Source of the DNA: Branchiostoma belcheri
Taxonomy: Eukaryota > Chordata > Leptocardii > Amphioxiformes > Branchiostomatidae
Direction: 5' to 3'
NCBI RefSeq assembly: GCF_001625305.1
Contig: NW_017802603.1
Span: 534,776 to 598,775, forward strand
Length of the DNA stretch: 64,000 bases
Shown: piece by piece, positions 62,401 through 64,000 of the stretch
How the letters are laid out: every line of letters begins with the position of its first letter
How positions within the stretch are numbered: position 1 is the stretch's first letter
Translations under genes and position numbers: made by a program
Notes under the pieces: generated by a model
What the model was told of the DNA's origin: nothing
The model's database searches: none
The model's input: only the letters and a program-made list of their open reading frames with translations

Positions 62401-63808
62401 AGAGTAGTTTTGGTGAGCTGGCACACTGGCTGGACCCTGAGGTGGCATGCTGTGGGCAGACTGCAAGACATCGGACACTGGAAATGTGGTCCTGAATGGA
62501 GTCCAATACCACCAGCTCAGATAGTGGCTTATCTGTGTTCCAGTAAAGGACACACAAACACAACATGTATTAACTTCCAGTATTTGCATCTGACAAACTC
62601 TTATTCTATAGGATTTTGATAGCAACTTGATACCTCCTTGATGAAACATTAACCCACAGAAATCATGGTCAAACATTTTACCATATGGATCCAAATTGTT
62701 CTCACATTTATATTTCATTTCTTATATCTACATTTGTACCTGGTATATTTGAAAACTGTAGCTTAGCTTTATCTCAGTTGATGAATCTAGGAGACATGGC
62801 ATTCCCATGCATTAATAGAAAGGATACACTTTAGTGCAACAATGTTGATGGTTGTGTCTTCACTTGATGTGGCACAAATGGCATGTTGAGCACCTGAAAA
62901 GAAAGTATTGTCTATTACTACATGCAAATGAAAAGGGATGACTAGCAATCTTTAACTTAAACAAGTAAAAGGTGAGAGGTGATGTAAGTGCAATATACTG
63001 ATTGGTCAGCAATATGTATAATTGATATTCAAAAGTAAAGCCTAATATTGGATTCCCTATTTTAGCTCCAGTTTACTCCAACAGTCCCTCTCCACACTAC
63101 TAAACACTTGCAGATCGAAGAAGAAAAATGATTAGACACGGCACAAAGGAGAGGATATCTTTAGTAGCACAAAGGAGAAGTTTTATCTTTAGCAGCACAT
63201 GTTTGACATGTATAATGTAGGTAATCACAGCCTGAGTGTGAGGATCACTAACCTTCATTGTTTGTTGCCCAGCCAAGGAACTTGAGGCAGGTAATTTCTC
63301 TGCCATGTAAGCTGTCCTGAGGTGGGATCAGAGTGAATCAGGAATACTTTGTCATCAAAGTCTTCATTTTTACAGAACATTTCTTTTTTAATACAGTGAA
63401 AAATTCAACATATTACATACATGTACATTACTGGTGCAAATGTATGTCATTTAAGCTTACATGTAACTCTGAGTCTGATCTAAATTTGCAAGAAATACAT
63501 GTACATGTACATATACATGTAGCCAACATTAACTTAACATAATATAGACATGCTAGTGTAGACTGAATTGACAAGAGAAGACTATTTACTAGCTTTCATT
63601 TAGAAAATTCAACACCAACCTTCAGAATGAGCCTCTTGTTGCCTGAGATGGAGGGCCCCTTTGTCAGCTGAATGGATCGAGCTTTGATGTATGAAAACAG
63701 CGCCCCCTGGCAGGAGCTGGGGAGAATGCCCCATGCTCTGTGCCCTCCCCCACACTGGACCTGCAGCAGGGGCTCATTGGTGGACAGACTCCACACTACA
63801 AAATTGGA
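59406..63808 (-). CDS. WDR6: WDR6 (WD-repeat partner of tRNA 2'-O-methyltransferase), C-terminal half, nine exons
   Basis: WDR6 (yeast Trm734 homologue) is a cytosolic WD40 protein that binds FTSJ1/Trm7 and directs 2'-O-methylation of the wobble base of certain tRNAs. Exons: 63620-63808, 63253-63316, 62828-62893, 61875-62532, 61334-61479, 60867-61169, 60285-60431, 59625-59722, 59406-59498. All junctions use GT-AG and keep one frame over 587 codons plus the stop. Diagnostic WDR6 stretches are CGGGHRAWG, LHGREITCLK, CATSSEDTTINI, DHISSVRCLAV, FSGGGRAQLKCY, AAACSDGFLR, HQSGVNAVS, LASGGDDNSLQV and TTSVDQRMNMWK. The fourth exon carries a long charged, low-complexity insert. The family is about 1,100 residues, so the N-terminal half lies beyond the right edge. 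The exon coming in from the right is assumed to end in phase 0. Confidence 0.92.
59625..59722 (-). CDS. WDR6: WDR6 exon with SVDQRMNMW
   Basis: Encodes GVHIVDNCTILTTSVDQRMN and on; the last canonical WD blade. Donor GTAACT. Confidence 0.9.
60170..60204. mobile_element. Deleted relative of the TAGCCTG MITE
   Basis: Begins TAGCCTG and ends GGTACCCAGGCTA, only 35 bp apart in total. Near-matching 9-bp flanks CATTTTCTC and CATTTTCCC look like a target duplication with one change. Also in a WDR6 intron. Confidence 0.55.
60285..60431 (-). CDS. WDR6: WDR6 exon with LASGGDDNSLQV
   Basis: Encodes the penultimate blade, LLASGGDDNSLQVTVLAVQE through SVLSAHAATIT. Donor GTGTGT, phase 1. Confidence 0.9.
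60867..61169 (-). CDS. WDR6: WDR6 exon with HQSGVNAVS
   Basis: Encodes DGQTAVWNVTPFLSSV, a polar stretch, and the WDR6 motif NHQSGVNAVSIRRVD. Donor GTGAGT. Confidence 0.9.
61334..61479 (-). CDS. WDR6: WDR6 exon
   Basis: Encodes LFVYDDRDRRMRLFCVSDFH and a blade ending ISGAT. Phases 2 to 1; donor GTTAGG. Confidence 0.88.
61576..61652. mobile_element. 77-bp MITE with perfect 23-bp inverted ends and 9-bp target duplication
   Basis: The left arm (61576-61598, starting TAGCCTGGTTACC) is the exact reverse complement of the right arm (61630-61652). The nine bases TATGAACAT occur directly on both sides (61567-61575 and 61653-61661). It sits in a WDR6 intron. A 9-bp duplication would fit the Mutator-like class, but the superfamily is inference. 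Confidence 0.85.
61875..62532 (-). CDS. WDR6: WDR6 largest exon with charged insert
   Basis: Encodes KPLSELVVLDSIQDHISSV, then FSGGGRAQLKCY, then about 120 polar residues (lysine/arginine clusters, a serine/threonine-rich stretch, an E-run LEEEEEVE), then the blade LYFVAAACSDGFLR. The insert is probably a disordered loop between blades. Confidence 0.9.
62828..62893 (-). CDS. WDR6: WDR6 exon with CATSSEDTTINI
   Basis: Short exon encoding one WD blade. The donor is GTATCC, one base past a decoy GTGTAT; only the GTATCC choice keeps the frame into the next exon. Confidence 0.85.
63253..63316 (-). CDS. WDR6: WDR6 exon with LHGREITCLK
   Basis: Encodes DSLHGREITCLKFLGWATNN and ends in phase 1 at donor GTTAGT. 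Confidence 0.9.
63620..63808 (-). CDS. WDR6: WDR6 exon with CGGGHRAWG
   Basis: Encodes SNFVVWSLSTNEPLLQ and on through the WDR6 signature CGGGHRAWG. Acceptor AG at 63809-63810, donor GTTGGT. First WDR6 exon visible here. Confidence 0.9.
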
Positions 63809-64000
63809 CTGTAAAAGACAGGATATATTACATCCAAGATACAGTATGAAATTAGGATAGGAGTTATGGGTATCAAGATCAGCAATATGAATGTACAGAG
63901 AATGTACTTTAGTCCAGAATGTACATTTCTATGGCATTGCTTAAGTTACAGGTAAAAATAGTACAGTTCAAAATGAATTTAAGTTACAGGTAAAAATAGT

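Overview
This is animal nuclear DNA, most likely from a cephalochordate (amphioxus, Branchiostoma). The reasons are a single-exon D1-class dopamine receptor close to the chordate D1 pattern, neighbouring genes with short exons and small introns on GT-AG rules, a Penelope-like element, a tRNA-derived SINE, many small inverted-repeat elements, long (CA)n tracts and heavy use of the octamer TACATGTA. The species call is inference. No prokaryotic, CRISPR, rRNA or convincing tRNA features were seen.

Layout. Positions 1-32,700 are gene-poor. They hold microsatellites, a ~1.2 kb direct duplication around a 20-N assembly gap and a Penelope-like GIY-YIG fragment (17.5-20.6 kb), a SINE (~23.0 kb), a GC-rich non-coding island (24.3-25.1 kb), and two promoter-like stretches ending in good splice donors (about 6.4-6.6 and 20.9-21.3 kb) that could be far-upstream 5' exons of the receptor. 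Positions 32,703-34,300 hold the dopamine D1-like receptor on the + strand; its TGA stop is followed in frame by 26 open codons. Positions 34,300-46,900 are again gene-poor, with a (AC)60 repeat element and one enhancer-like stretch.

The right end is gene-dense and all on the - strand: a four-exon METTL21-type protein methyltransferase (46,926-48,889); a six-exon BRICHOS-domain type II membrane proprotein (51,298-52,996, with a likely non-coding first exon near 54.9 kb); and the C-terminal half of WDR6, the tRNA 2'-O-methylation partner (59,406-63,808, continuing off the right edge). Exons were rebuilt by hand from splice sites and continuous reading frame.

The most striking find is the last exon of the BRICHOS gene. 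It encodes a furin-type site (RQKR) followed by a 34-residue peptide with four cysteines, five arginines, thirteen tyrosines and a C-terminal Trp-Gly-Lys amidation signal. That layout (type II anchor, BRICHOS prodomain, furin site, Cys-paired cationic C-terminal peptide) is that of the polychaete BRICHOS antimicrobial peptide precursors, here apparently in a chordate and unusually rich in tyrosine. The genes in this window do not form one pathway; METTL21-type and WDR6 both relate to methylation of the translation or chaperone machinery, but their proximity is probably incidental.
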